A stretch of 64,000 nt of DNA from Cryptomeria japonica (taxonomy: Eukaryota; Streptophyta; Pinopsida; Cupressales; Cupressaceae): assembly GCF_030272615.1 (NCBI RefSeq), contig NC_081412.1:547984488-548048487 (forward strand), written 5' to 3'. The notes under the pieces were generated by a model. The model was not told where the DNA came from and ran no database searches. It was given only the letters and a program-made list of their open reading frames with translations. A program made the position numbers and the translations under genes. Below, in pieces: positions 35,801 to 47,725 of this stretch; position 1 is the first letter of the stretch; each line of letters opens with the position of its first letter.

Positions 35801-36029
35801 CATGACCCCTTATCTTTTCCCATGTATCCCCTAGGACTTCAAATCTATCTTCCAGTCCTTCCTCATCCGTTTTAATTTTCTTAGACCTAAGGCTTGATGC
35901 AGGACATTGGTCAATTAGGTCCTGGGCCAAAGAGCGCCCTTCCTTTTTCTGCCTCTTAGGTTTATCTTCTGGGGGCTAGGTCTCTTTAGCTTTCCTAGCC
36001 CTACTCTTTTCAAAAGATGATTCCTCCAT
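32880..36029 (-). pseudogene. Sense-strand accessory ORF of element C (about 1050 codons, unrecognised)
   Basis: ATG at 36029 and a stop at 32880 bound a single frame of 3150 bases. About a dozen in-frame stops break it (for example at 35976, 35556, 34992, 34287, 34071, 33747 and 33174), and no frameshift. The N-terminus is basic (EESSFEKSRARKAKE). The first 650 residues look globular (KIRNICDYMGRPILPITKEI; FDFFTYLADAINHGLEKL; GKSYVLPITVPNRVAYLGIV). After about residue 650 heptad-like, charged stretches suggest coiled coil (VAKLNQEQIESLVKKN; RIKTENLAKQL; HERLRERLQDVLKD). Function is unknown. Loss by point stops alone implies it was under coding selection until recently compared with a captured non-coding fragment. 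Confidence 0.75.
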
Positions 36030-36109
36030 TATCACTACAGAGCTCTGAGAGTGAATGACTCACTTGATTTCAAGGTAGACCACTCATGAATTTGCTCTCG
36101 AATCGTCTC

Positions 36110-37075
36110 AACTTTTTGAAACTCATTGTGAATCCTTCAAGTGTTGCTCCGAAGTATCCCTCTTTTGCCAATTTATCAAGCATTCATAGTGATTTTATCG
36201 ATTACCACTACCAGTTGCCCAACGGTCACAGAGTCATTTATTTGAATTCATGATGAAGTGACTTTATTAAGACTCATATTGATTCTTGCGACAGAAAATA
36301 ATTATTCATCTAGCAACACTTCACACTGCCCGTCGATGCTCATCAATTTTATGGCCGTACCCTTTCTCGATGAAATTATGCACTTTGATATCTTGACTTT
36401 ATCTTTCCTCGAAATGTTATCTTTCATTGATGTCGCCTCAGTTTCGATGGAACTACCATCATCATCAAGGGGATTTGTGACTTCATCAACCTCTTCACTT
36501 TCATCAAAAAGCTTTATCTCACATGTCATATTTGCACTAGTGTCGATGAAATATCCTCTTTTGGTGAGAGACAAATGGTCTCCTTTGACTCTCTATGTTT
36601 GGTCGATAACAGGTCTTTGATGGGAATCTCTTGTGTTTTATCGATGTCTCTTTTCTTTGGTGTAAAAATATCTTCGGTCAATATTTTATGTGGTTCTTCG
36701 ATACGTTCTTTTCCACAAAAATTCCTTTCGATGAAGTCTTTCTATGGTTTGATCGACATATTACTTGTCGATGGGAACAATATTTTCGATGAGCCGCTTT
36801 CGGAAATCATCAAGGCTCAAGTCTGTTCGATAAGTTATTTGTCGGTGAAGCACTGATGGGTTTCATCGATATCATTTCAGTCAGATTAGATACTTAGGTA
36901 AAGGATTAATATGCATATCTGATGGCTTCGCCTTGAGTGATAATTTTTTAAATTCTGATGTCGATGAAAGTGCTAAAGGTTCTATTGAAATTCTTAAGGG
37001 CATGGTTGATTTTTATATCTTTTTAAGAAAACTTTTGTAGCTTCAGTTGAAACTATGGGATTCTATCGATTTCAA
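36110..37075. repeat. ATCGAT/TCGATGA motif array upstream of accessory ORF
   Basis: At least 15 TCGAT or ATCGAT cores in about 900 bases (for example at 36198, 36333, 36368, 36443, 36543, 36603, 36642, 36698, 36728, 36768, 36787, 36827, 36865, 36961 and 37065), often as TCGATGAA, with decayed forms TTGATG and TCAATG between them. The flanks differ between units, so this is a motif array rather than a head-to-tail satellite. ORFs on both strands here (36302-36574, 36258-36620) are artefacts of it. Confidence 0.75.
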
Positions 37076-38549
37076 AATCAATGCTCAACAAGATTGAGAG
37101 CTAGTCTAGTTTGAGGAAGGAGACCTTCTGTATAAGACTAAGATGATCACTACTTTTGGTTTCAGGAACGATACATCCTATATAAGACTTAATCAAAACG
37201 TCTAGTTTCAGGAAAGATACCTCCTTTATAAGACATGATAGGATGGATTAGATGCGATGGTTGATAGAATTGATAAGATTGATTGGGTAAAGAAATGACA
37301 TTTTGTTGATATCCTATTGCAGGAAGATTCAGAATGTTGGTATATTCAAGGGAGGAGCAAAAGATTCACGTTGGATCGATAACCTTTGGAGAGAGATGAG
37401 TCATTGTTCTGATTGTGTATACACCTATGATGATACATTGATGATTCCTACGATAGATTGGTCTTAGATAAGATGAGATTTTGTGATCCCATGCAAGAAT
37501 GAAATGCAAACTAAATGCAAATGAAATACAATGCTACAATCGGACCAGTCACTGGGTTATCGTATTTTGTCATCATTGAGCTTTATAAAATGTAGGAAGT
37601 AAGTGCAAACATCGATGGTATAAATGAACCATGATGACCTAAGCACTACTTACCTGGATTTTGATATTGCAAGTTAGCACAAGAATCAAGGTATAATTGA
37701 ACCAAGAGGACCTGAGAGTTGCTTGCATAAAACAAGCAGTATTAACCATTTCTATATGAAAATCGGAAATGTCTTCAATGATACTCTGATGATCATGTCC
37801 TGAGACAAATTTGCACATATTAATGATTAATTTACAGATAGAAGAGAAGAAAAAAATCATGTTCCTCTAGTTAGAGACATCCTAGAGTCACTCAGAAATT
37901 ATGATAGCCAAAATCAAGATATAAAAGTTTAACCAAAGTGTTAAAAGCATTATCCAAAAGATATCATCCATTGAAAAGCGTGTGATGTGCTTAGACTGAC
38001 ATGTGATAGTTTGATGGTTGACAATTTGATCTCATGTTTAATGTTGGATGTGTCTCAGTTTTGCTTGATAAGAGCTGCCTAACTATTGTTCTACTTGTTT
38101 GATTAAGCTCAAAATGATCAAAAATTTTGCCCCCAGCTAGGTGCAGGATTTTGCCCCAAGCCTAGAAACAAATTCATGATGATATACCCAATGATCCAAA
38201 CCATGGCGAGAAATCGGATACGATGCTTGCATATGTACAAAGGCTTATTTATGGATATGGGCAACGCTAATGGAAATGAATGCAAGAAAAAGGATGCATG
38301 AACTAATACATGGAAGAGCTAGCTGACAGATAGCGCCTGTTGCCAGGTTTTCACCATCTATTGTTTTTTATTGCACTTTTTCTCATTTTTTATTTTTTTA
38401 GTTTATTTTTCACTATTTTCGTTGTTTTTGTATTTTCTACTTTTCCACTATTTTTGGATTTTTCTGTTTTTCCACAGTTTTTGGATTTTTCTATTTTTCA
38501 CTGTTTTTTATTTTTCTGCTTTTTCATTGTTTTTTATTTTTCTGCTTTT
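37076..38549. other. Element C spacer between motif array and integrase
   Basis: No supportable ORF. A duplicated GGAAAGATACCTCC/GGAACGATACATCC segment occurs at 37150-37230. The B/C shared block lies at 37562-37808, the conserved GCGCCTGTTGCCAGGTTTTC at 38333-38352, and a T-rich array at 38370-38550. Confidence 0.55.
37562..37808. repeat. Non-coding block shared by elements C and B
   Basis: Counterpart of 10173-10410: starts at CATCATTGAGCTTTA, has an internal near-duplicated unit with GGATTTTGATATTGCAAGTT, and ends with GATCATGTCCTGAGACAA. Confidence 0.7.
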
Positions 38550-38550
38550 T
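38370..38550. repeat. T-rich tandem repeat at the pol stop of element C
   Basis: About five copies of a roughly 27-bp unit such as TTTTTGGATTTTTCTGTTTTT, ending at the pol stop codon. It yields Phe-rich chance ORFs on the + strand. Confidence 0.7.
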
Positions 38551-39870
38551 CAGACATAAATCTTCTTCAGATGCATGCTATTGATGGGTTCCTCAAGCTG
38601 ATCCCTGTCCTGCATTGATAGCTGATATGCTCCTAACCCAAATATTGTTGTGACCACAAATAGACCTAACTAGTTTGGTTCAAACGTCCCTTTCTTTTCT
38701 CTATTTGATTGGTTTCATGGATTTTCCTTTAGTAATAGTTCTCCAACTTGAAAGGCTCGTGGTTTGACCTTGTGATTATAACTTTGACACATTCTTTGTT
38801 GATACACCTTTGAATGATCAAAGGCATTTTGTCTTTGTTCATGGATCAATTATAACTCTTGTAATCTAGATACTCATTGTTCTTCATCTGGGATAAGGCC
38901 TTTTAATGATACTCGTAGAGAAGGGATCTCTACTTCTATTAAGAGTATTGCTTCTGATCCATAGATAAGAGAGAAAGGTGTGGCACATGTTGGTGTGCGG
39001 ATACTGGTATGGTAAGCCCATAGAGTAGGGTTCAATTGAATATGTCAATCTCTGCCAGTATCATAAACTGTCTTTTTGAGGATTTTCAGAATAGTTTTGT
39101 TTGATGCTTCTGCTTGCCCATTTCCTTATGGATAGTAGGGTGTGGAGAATCTGCATTGGATCTTTAATTTCTCACATAGCTCTTGTACATCTTGGTTCTT
39201 GAACGGTTACCCATTATCAGTGATAATGGACATGGGTATGCCATAGTGACATATGATGTAGTTCAAGATAAATGCAACAATTTGTTTTCCTATGATATTG
39301 ATGAGAGGTACTGCCTCAATCCATTTTGTGAAATATTTTGTAGCTACAAGGATGAATTTGTGACCATTGGATGAAGGAGGATGTATCTTTCCTACTAGAT
39401 CAAGACCTCATTGGCAGAATGGCCAAGATGTTGCCAAAGCATGAAGTTCTTGTGTTGGTGCATGAATCAAGTTTCCATGGATTTGACATTGTTTGCATGT
39501 TTTAGCTATCTGAAAAGAATCTCATTCCATAGTTGGCCAATAATAGCCCAAGTGTATGAGTTTTTTTGAAAGGGTAAGACCACTTGAATGAGTGCCACAA
39601 ATGTTGTTATGGACTTTATTTAAGGCCTTCTCAGATTCTTCTTGCTCAAGACATATTAAGAGAGTATCGTTCAGACCTCATTTGTAAAGGGTATCCACGA
39701 CAAGAGTATAATGGTAAGATTGGAGAATAAAGTTTCTCTTTTGGTTCTTTGACAAGTTAGGAGGGATGATATTATCTTTCAGTTATGTATAAGTTTGGCC
39801 ATAGTGGGAGGAATCATGCCCAATAAGGTGACAGATAATTTGGGAATCAGGACAATTATGAGCAGGGTAA
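38550..39870 (-). pseudogene. Element C integrase remnant
   Basis: No long open stretch, but conceptual translation matches element B's integrase piece by piece: a zinc-binding region around 39480-39640, an ITDNG second-Asp segment near 39220, FTKW near 39340, and the C-terminal PINSMHLKK. Several stops and shifts. Confidence 0.75.
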
Positions 39871-39883
39871 AACAACTCTTCCA

Positions 39884-40428
39884 CTAGGAATTCGTAACGC
39901 TCTTGATTTTCTTGTGTTTGAAGTAGAGAAGCAAGTGTTGCCATGGAATCTGTTGAAAAGTTATTTCGACAAAGTATTTCTTAACCTCATCAACCATCTT
40001 CTTATAAGGCATTATCTTTTCATCTTTTGTTTGATAATCATCATTGATTTGATTGATAACGATTTGAGAGTCTCCAAAGACCTGTAGCTGTTTAATGTTC
40101 CATTCTATAGCTATTTTGATTCCTGTGACCAAACCTTCATATTTGTTGTGTTATTGGTGCATGGAAAGCTTAATTTGTATGATTTTGGAATTGTATGACC
40201 TTGTGGTGTGATGAATAGAATGCCTGCTCTTGACCTATGCTGCATATATGAACCATAAAAATATAATTGCCATGTCTTTGTGGTGACTGTTAGGATATCA
40301 ACATCGGGGAACTCAATCCGTAAAGGATGATCATCTTGAAGTGGTGCCTCTGCTAGCTGGTTGGCAATGACTTTCCCCTTGATAGATTTTTTGTCTACAT
40401 ATTCAATATCAAACTCGCTTAGGATCAT
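39884..40428 (-). pseudogene. Element C archaeal-type RNase H remnant
   Basis: WQLYFYGSYMQHRSRAGILF parallels element B's WKLYFDGSYTRHGLGAGILF. The first catalytic Asp has become Tyr, so this domain is dead. The frame changes near 40111-40132, after which MVTGIKIAIEWNIKQLQVFGDSQIVINQ continues the fold, including the third acidic position in GDSQ. Confidence 0.82.
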
Positions 40429-40574
40429 GACTCATTTTGCTAATCTTCCTGTTAATGTCGCCTTGCTGAGAAAATAATTCAATGGGTCAATTTTAGCAAT
40501 CAACTTGATGGAGTGAGATAGTAGATAGTGTCCTAATTTTTGAGAAGCCAAAAATACCACCAAACATATTTTTT

Positions 40575-41714
40575 TTATGTCGGTGAATAGTTTAGATCAT
40601 ATCCCACTAATGTTTTGTTGATGTAGTAGATGGCTCGTTCTTTTCCTTCATTATCCTGTTGTGTGAGCATAGCTCCTAATGATACTTCGGTGGTTGATAC
40701 ATATAGTAACAATGGATTTCCTAAAATTGAAGACATTAGGATGGGTGGTTGAATGAGATAGGCCTTGATCCTAATGAATGCATCCTCACATTGATGGTCC
40801 CACTTGAAATTAACATTTTTGTGCAATAGATGAGTAAATGGTTGACATTTATCTGCTATCTGGGCAACAACTCTTCTGATTGACTGTAGTCTTCCTTGGA
40901 GTGATCTTAGTTGACTGAGATTCCTAGGAGATTCCATTTCCATGATTTCTTTGACTTTGGCAAGATGTACTTTGATACCCCTAGCTAAAACAATGTATCC
41001 CAATAGCTTACCTGAAGTAACACCAAAGACACATTTCCTTGGATTGAGCTGTATCTTGTACTGTTCTAACTTGTCAAAGATCTTTTCTAGTATTCCTATA
41101 TGGTCTTCTCTGTTGTATGATTTGGCCAATATGTCATCCACATAATCTTCCATGAATGTATGTATCATGTCATGGAATATCATTGTCATAGCTCTCTGAT
41201 ATGTAGCACCTGCGTTCTTTAGTCCAAAAGTCATGACGTTCCAGTAGAAAGTACCCCATGGACATGTCAAAGCTGTCTTTTCTTGATCTTCAGGTGCTAT
41301 TTTAATTTGATTGTATCTGGAGAAACCATCCATTAGACAAAACATGGAGTGTCCAGCAATTAAATCCACAATGATGTCAATGTTAGGCAAAGGAAAGTCA
41401 TCCTTTGGACATGCATTATTAAGATATTTGAAGTCTATGCATACTCTGATACTTTTATGTGGTTTGGAAATAGGAACGATGTTTGATACCCACTGAGGAT
41501 ATGCTACAGGTCTGATGAATCCTACGTCTAATAATTTGTTTAGTTCCGCTTTGACCAGAAGAGCGATATGAGGATGCATCTTTCTTAATCTTTGTTTAAC
41601 TGGTTTGGCTCCTGGATTGATATTTAAGTGATGCATGATAAGATCTGGGTCTAGCTCTGGCATGTCTGCATATGACCAGGCGAAATCAATTTGTCGTTTT
41701 TTGAAGAATTCCAT
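40575..41714 (-). pseudogene. Element C reverse transcriptase and RNase H
   Basis: Longest open stretch in element C (379 codons). FAWSYADMPELDPDL, LNKLLDVGFIRPV, SIRVCIDFKYLNNACPKDD, MFCLMDGFSRYNQIKIAPED, FGLKNAGATYQRAM, YVDD (41133-41144), then CVFGVTSGKLLGYIV and the RNase H segment PLLLYVSTTEVSLGAMLTQQ. Closely similar to element B's RT. Confidence 0.9.
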
Positions 41715-42293
41715 ATATTGTTGAATTTATTGCTTTGATAGAGAAGTTGTTGGATGTAGAATCTTTGGTTGCTTTGTTGTGCCAATATTAACTGCCTCTG
41801 TTGGTTTGATCAAAATGGATGATCTTTCTTGATAGTGCACAAGTAAAGTGTCAAATCTCCCATCTTCCAGCACCTCAAGGAGGTTTTCACCATTGGATGC
41901 GTCCTTTCTTTTTACTTTTTCGCGGTCTAATGCTGCAAATAAATGGTTTTCGACATTAGACCTGAAATTGTTTTCTTTATTTTAACTTTTGCGACTAGGA
42001 AATTTGGCACCCACTTGACTGGAAGATGCGTTGTTGAAATTCCTGGTGAAAGTTGTTGCGGGTTCAATTGCATTAAGATATAAGGATATGGCATGGCCAT
42101 TAGGAAAGGTATCAGTAGCAACATGTCTTTCATTTTCCCAATCAATAAGTTCAGGATGGATTAGAGGTAAGGAGTCCTCAAGTTGAGATGCTTCGAGGGT
42201 ATTTAGGGTCATGATAGAGATGTCAAATTTTTTGATATGTATTTCAATGTCTAGAACAGTACTCTCGTGAGAATGACCTCTTTCAAGTAGCTC

Positions 42294-43133
42294 CTAATCG
42301 TCCTCGATTAAGTCCAAGTCAGTCGAATGTGATTCTAATTCAAGTGGGTTAGTTCCTAACATTTTCCCTGCATATGTATGAACTACATTGACACCTACAT
42401 CTTCCTCAAAGAAAGTTTCTTCAGATATTTCTTCAGAATGATAGGAATCCCATTCCCATTCATTAGAATTTGTCTCATTTGCAGCTTGCAATCTGTAGAT
42501 TTGTTCATATAGCGTTTGATTTGTTTCTTCTATTTTTCTTGCTATATCTTTTCTTCTCTCATATTCAGCTTCCTTTGGGCTGATATTCAGTTTTGCCAAC
42601 CTTGCTATCAACTCTCTGTGATTTGTGTCAGCTTCTTGCTTGTTTTGATTGAGAATTAATGTTGCTTGGGAGGTGCCTTTAGTTTGTTTTTCCTGTTTAT
42701 TTGAAGCTTGCTTCTTTTTCCATTTCATGTTTGCTCGTGCTTGTTGCTTGGCAGATGTTTCATCTCTTTCAATTGCAAGTTGTTCTTGTCTGCTTTCATA
42801 TTCCTCTTATTATTGGTTAGAAGATGTGTCCTTTGTTAGAGTAACTTGTCCATACCCTAAGCCTGATTTGTCTGTAGCCTGCTGAGTATGAGGTTGGATA
42901 GGTTCTGAGATCCCTTCTTTTCATTTTCCTACAGGACCTGTTCCAGTGTATCTCTTTTTTTGAAGGATGTTAAATCCTTTTCCATATTTTTTAGTGGGTT
43001 TTCTGACATTGTTGATCTTTTGTTGGACTTCTTCACCCTTGTATAGCCACTGTAGCACATTTTTGTCTTTTGTTTCCTCTAATAAGGTCCCAACACTAAC
43101 AAATACTCCATCAAATATTGGAAGATGTTTCAT
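42294..43133 (-). pseudogene. Element C linker with G-patch-like domain
   Basis: Reading from 43133, KYGKGFNILQKKRYTGTGPV gives the G-patch pattern, as in element B, and a stop follows near 42921. The stretch at 42728-42294 is a Lys/Gln/Glu-rich linker (KKQASNKQEKQTKG, EAEYERRKDIARKIEE) without a recognised domain. Confidence 0.65.
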
Positions 43134-43217
43134 AGTTGGTTGTTGTTTAAATTTTGATGGTTTTCCATAGGATTTAAGAGAAAGTGGTAATTGTGATAGT
43201 GATTATTCTTTGTTCCC

Positions 43218-44129
43218 TCAATCTCTTAACTGCAATTGTTTTTCCATACTTGACAAAATTGAGGCAAATGATTTTTCTTTAGATTGTGTGTTTGAAGACG
43301 ATGCCACCCTATTATGAGGAACAATGACCTCTTGACCTTGTTTTAGATTACTACAGTACTGAAATGGATTTGAATCTACTGAGATCGTGATTTCCTGCAT
43401 ATTATAGGGAAATTTTAGGCACTGATGATATATTGATGGAACAGCTTGTATGTCATGTATCCAGGGTCTTCCCGAGAGTATTTTGTATGATAAGTCCAAG
43501 TCTAGAACTTCGCATGTTGTGTCTTTCTGCAAAGGTCCCACTTTAATGGGTAATATCACAATTCCCTTAGAGGAATGTTCTTCTTCATCATATGCTTTGA
43601 TGGAGATCTTTTTCCAAGGATCAACTGCATCTTCTGAATAACCTAGAGCACAGACAAGACTCAATGAGCAAATGTTTAAGCCAAATCCCCCATCTACTAG
43701 GACACGCTTAACACGCGTCTTATGAATGAGGACTTCGATATGCAAGGGATCATTATGGGGATGTTGTAAGGACATGTCGTCTTCTTTGGTGAATGATAAG
43801 CAGTGAGGGATTGTGAGATGTCCCTCCATGGTTTGGAATTTATCTATATCAAGATCCTTGGACACAGTTGTATCTACTAATGCTCTTTCAAGAATTTCTT
43901 TGTGTGCAGGTGAAAGCTTTAAAAGTTCTAAGATAGATATCTGTGCAAGAGTTTTTTGTAATTGATCTACTAGACTGTATTGTTTTGCAGTGAATAACAT
44001 GTTAGTGATAGGACCCGACAAAACAACTTTAGCTTTGATTCTTGTGATAGCATGAGCAGGTTCTTGATGTTGTTTCTCTTTAACCACAATCACATTTACC
44101 ACATTATCATATGTATGAGCATAATTCAC
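43218..44129 (-). pseudogene. Element C protease region
   Basis: VLVDGGFGLNICSLSLVCALG is the protease active-site loop with D-G-G-F in place of D-S/T-G-A, followed by LSYKILSGRPWIHDIQAVPS. The equivalent region in element B is 17029-16220. Possibly inactive. Confidence 0.82.
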
Positions 44130-44195
44130 CTTTGCTTTACCCTTACCATTATGTGTTGTTGATGAACCTTCTCATAGTTTGGAAGCGGAATTTTG

Positions 44196-45193
44196 AAATT
44201 TGTATGAGATTCATTTGTCATATGTCCATCCACGGTTATCACTCCATTATCAATCAAATCTTGGATGACATGTTTCAACTGCTGACAATTATCTATGTGG
44301 TGTCCCTTGTTTCAATGGAAATCACAATAATGGTTGTCATTCCACCAAGAGGGTTTCACTTGAGGTTCTAAGTTTCTTCCTTCTAGAAAAGTAATCAATT
44401 TGTTTGCGAGAAGCGTCTTTAATGCTGATCTAGGTGGTTCACCAATGTTTGTAAATTTCCTCCGAAAGAAATTGTTGAAAGTTGATTTTTGGTGATTGTT
44501 CTTTTGTTGAGCTATTGCTGAGTGAGTGGATAAATTGAAAACTGGTTGTTTTGGTTTTACATGGTTGTTATTCACTATTCCATCATTGATGACATTTTGA
44601 TTTCTATTCCAAAATTTTGGCTTATCATTGTTGTTGTTGTTATTGTTGTTAAGAGGATGGACTCCTTCTTTGTATAGCTTCAACTCACCCTTCTTTACCA
44701 TAGCTTTCTCCATTTTGATTCCATTATCAATCATCTTTCCAAAACATCGATGGCCTTGCATTTTTAGATGATAGCTCATTTTATCATTTAGGTTATCAAT
44801 GAATATGTCTATTTTCTCATATTCTGGCACCGTACGAGGATATCGTGAAGCTAACTGCTTCCATCTCTGTAGAAACGTCATGAAAGGTTCTCCACTCTTT
44901 TGTTTAGCATTACATAGGTCTAGCATTGTAACCTCATGTTGTATGTTGTAAGAGTATTGTGAAATAAATGTATCCACCAATTCAGAGAATGATCTAATTC
45001 CGGGTGGAAGTTTGGAGAACCGTTCCATAGCCAGTCCACTTAAGCTCTTTGGAAATAATCTCATCAGGTAGGTATCCTCATGTGCAAACTCCATACTCGT
45101 TGTGCAAAATTCTTGTATATGATCCTGAGGATTAGTGCTTCCATCATATATATCGTATCTAGGAGTTTTACAACCTATAGGAAATGGTATCAT
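44196..45193 (-). pseudogene. Element C gag core
   Basis: PRYDIYDGSTNPQDHIQEF, EDTYLMRLFPKSLSG and LLANKLITFLEG parallel element B gag. An Asn-rich run (about 44630-44660) is a simple-repeat expansion. The nucleocapsid motif begins CDFH, then a stop at 44310-44312, then NKGHHIDNC and QQLKHVIQDLIDNG. The N-terminal 220 codons lie upstream to 45846 with stops and a frame change. Confidence 0.85.
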
Positions 45194-46379
45194 GTTTAGA
45201 TTTTTGTCGAATGGCTAAGGACAAATTTATTGAAGTGAGTATCTTCTAACATTTCCTCTCTGCATATCTTGAATATGTGTTTGCAGTGTTTGTATTTGTT
45301 GTGTAAGAGCTATGATAAGATTATCAACGTGATTTATCCTTGTATAACTATGATTTTGCATTCTAGTATGATCTTGATCTCTTCTTGTATCATCTCGACC
45401 CTTTCTTGTGTCCTCGTTAGATTTAGCTTTGTTGAGAATTTCTACATCATTCCTGTTGGGAATGGAAGTTTCCTCATTAGTTCTTGTGTTATTTGGTATT
45501 GATGCGTCATCCTTTTTGTGACCGGAAATCTCTTCATGTCATTCGTTATTATGGGAAGAGTCGCTTCTCTTTTGTCCTAATTTGCTCACATCAAAATCTT
45601 GGGGGAGTGTAGCACCAGATTTTGCTAACATTAGGAAGTATTTTCTTTTTCTCCCTCCAATAGTTTCTCCATAAATTTATCGAATTTAGGATCTTGTTTG
45701 ATTTCTTTGAGATGTTGTTTTGTAATTTCCTCTTCTTCTTGTATTTTGTTTTGGTAGTCCATGTTCCTATAAGCTTCATTCATTTCAAATGCTTATGTTT
45801 CCGTTTCTACGATCTTTCGTCTCTGCGCTCTAGTTAAAACAGGCATACACATGTGTTGAATATTGTGAAAGTATTCGATTGTCTAAAAGGTGTCTCAATA
45901 AGTGACCAACTATCAATGTAGATATGCTAGAGTGATATGACACAAAAACATAACTCAAATGTTTGAAAGTTTGCAAGTATTTCGATCTTCAGTTTTTGAG
46001 TGCAATGATGATGATTTTGATAAAACCAAGTCCAATAGGAATGATATATCCTACGATGTGGGACAAGGTTATCTTGACCAAATGTTGTAGTTTCATGATA
46101 GAGGATGATAGATTGTGATGATAAACTATGTTTTGAGTGATCAGTTTATCAAAGAGGGTGGTAATGCACTTTGAGATGTTTAGATCTTGAATTTGTTGAA
46201 GGCGAATACTTGAAAAACCTTGGGGTGTCTAGTTCTAGAATCCAATTTGACAGAAGATAACTTGACCAAGTGAACCAAGAAGACAACCTAAGCACAAAAT
46301 GATAGATATAAGGTGTTTATGCTCACTGCAAATTGACCAAGCAAACATGATAGATTTGAAAAAGACATGCAATAGGATA

Positions 46380-46640
46380 GCTCTAGACAAACAGAGACAG
46401 AAATTCATAAGACAGTTTATACAGTCCTAGACGACAATTTAGACAGATCCATACGATAAACTAGAAATCATGCATGACAAAGGCCTAAAATTGTATGACA
46501 CTTCTCACAGAACTAGACGACAAAAGATAACACAAAATCTTCTACTAGTCTGACTCGTACAACAATTCCCACAGAACTAGATGATAAAATAGCTTTCTTG
46601 TACGACAAAATAGAAAGTTTGTATGACTGAGGATATAACA
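46380..46640. repeat. TCGTACGACAA-like array in element C leader
   Basis: Around nine related units, for example CTAGACGACAA, CCATACGATAA, TTGTATGACAC, CTCGTACAACAA and CTTGTACGACAAA, about 25-30 bases apart. Variation is largely CG to TG/CA. Confidence 0.55.
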
Positions 46641-47725
46641 AAGACACAAATTTTATTTGGACATATTTTTGATCAATGAAGTTTGATGTTTTGATTATGT
46701 TTTCTAGTTCTAGATGTCTGATTTTCTGTTTCAGGGATGAAAACACAACAAACATGTGATATGATAAGTGACCTCAAACACAACATGCTAAACCCTAAGG
46801 AAGTTGGCTAAGAGAGAAAACTTTTGCTTGTAAACTTAGGTACACACCCAATAGATAATCAGAATACGGCCGCTGAGTCGCACACAATGGATTCTCAACG
46901 TCATATTATCCGACTCTAAACGCTAATGGGGGCATGATATGGCAAGTGTCTTGGGAGAGTTACTATCTCTCTTGCACAAATATTATCCCCCTTTCAGAGG
47001 TGAATCAGGTAGTTTCTATCTTAGGGTTCATAGTAAGGGTTTCCGTTTGAAATTACCCCTTGTAGTCGCACAAGCGCGATTGAGGCCTATAGCCCAAAAA
47101 GGTACCAAAACAAGGAGTCATGCAAGCATGATTGAGACCGCGAGGCCCTACTAAATGTACGATATGAGAGATATCAAAAGAGAAAACTCAAATAATCCCA
47201 TCCTCCGAGACTTTAATCCCGAGAGGCCTATTTTTTAGAGTGAGTCAGAAAGCTTAGGTCTAGCTGTACTCACTTGGGTCGTTCTCACAGAATGATTACT
47301 TTTTCCCACTGTGACAAGCCCGCTAAAGGTAATCAAATCTCAAACATAGAAGTGCTTCAAGGGTCAGGATTTTTGATTGTCCAAATGGACAAGAGAATAC
47401 TCTCCTACCTTTTAGACAACTTCTCAGACATAGAAAACAAGATGTTCATTTACCATTAGCAAAATAAGTGTGCCTAGAAAACTTTAAGAAGACAAAGTTT
47501 GGTTGAGTTCTCCTTCAGGCCACCTGTAAAACAAATACGTTAGTAATCACATTGTTTTGAAGAAATGAAACTTTGGCAAGCGTAATCTTCGACAATCATC
47601 CTGCAAAAACCAGTTAGGTTGCTAGAAAACTCACAAACAAACCAGCGTTAGCATTAGTAATAGCCAAATTGAAGCATAAAAACCCTAAAATGCAATATGT
47701 TTTGAAAACATTGAAGCAAAAACTC

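Larger units (their letters stand above)
38550..45846 (-). pseudogene. Element C gag-pol, with stops and frameshifts
   Basis: From ATG at 45846 (MPVLTRAQRRK) to the terminal PINSMHLKKIYV with stop at 38550: 7.3 kb, the same span as in element B. Landmarks in order on the - strand: gag (45193-44312), zinc-knuckle-like motif (about 44300), protease (about 43700), G-patch-like (43010-42921), RT (41714-40960), RNase H, archaeal-type RNase H (40428-40111), integrase (39900-38550). At least three frame changes occur (within gag, between gag and protease, and within the RNase H region), so it is more decayed than B. Confidence 0.87.

Noticed and set aside
36258-36856. Overlapping ORFs on both strands in the ATCGAT array
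   Set aside because: No domain, present on both strands, explained by a motif array with few stops.
38340-38618. Phe-rich + strand ORFs resembling a membrane protein
   Set aside because: Product of the T-rich tandem repeat at the element C pol stop.
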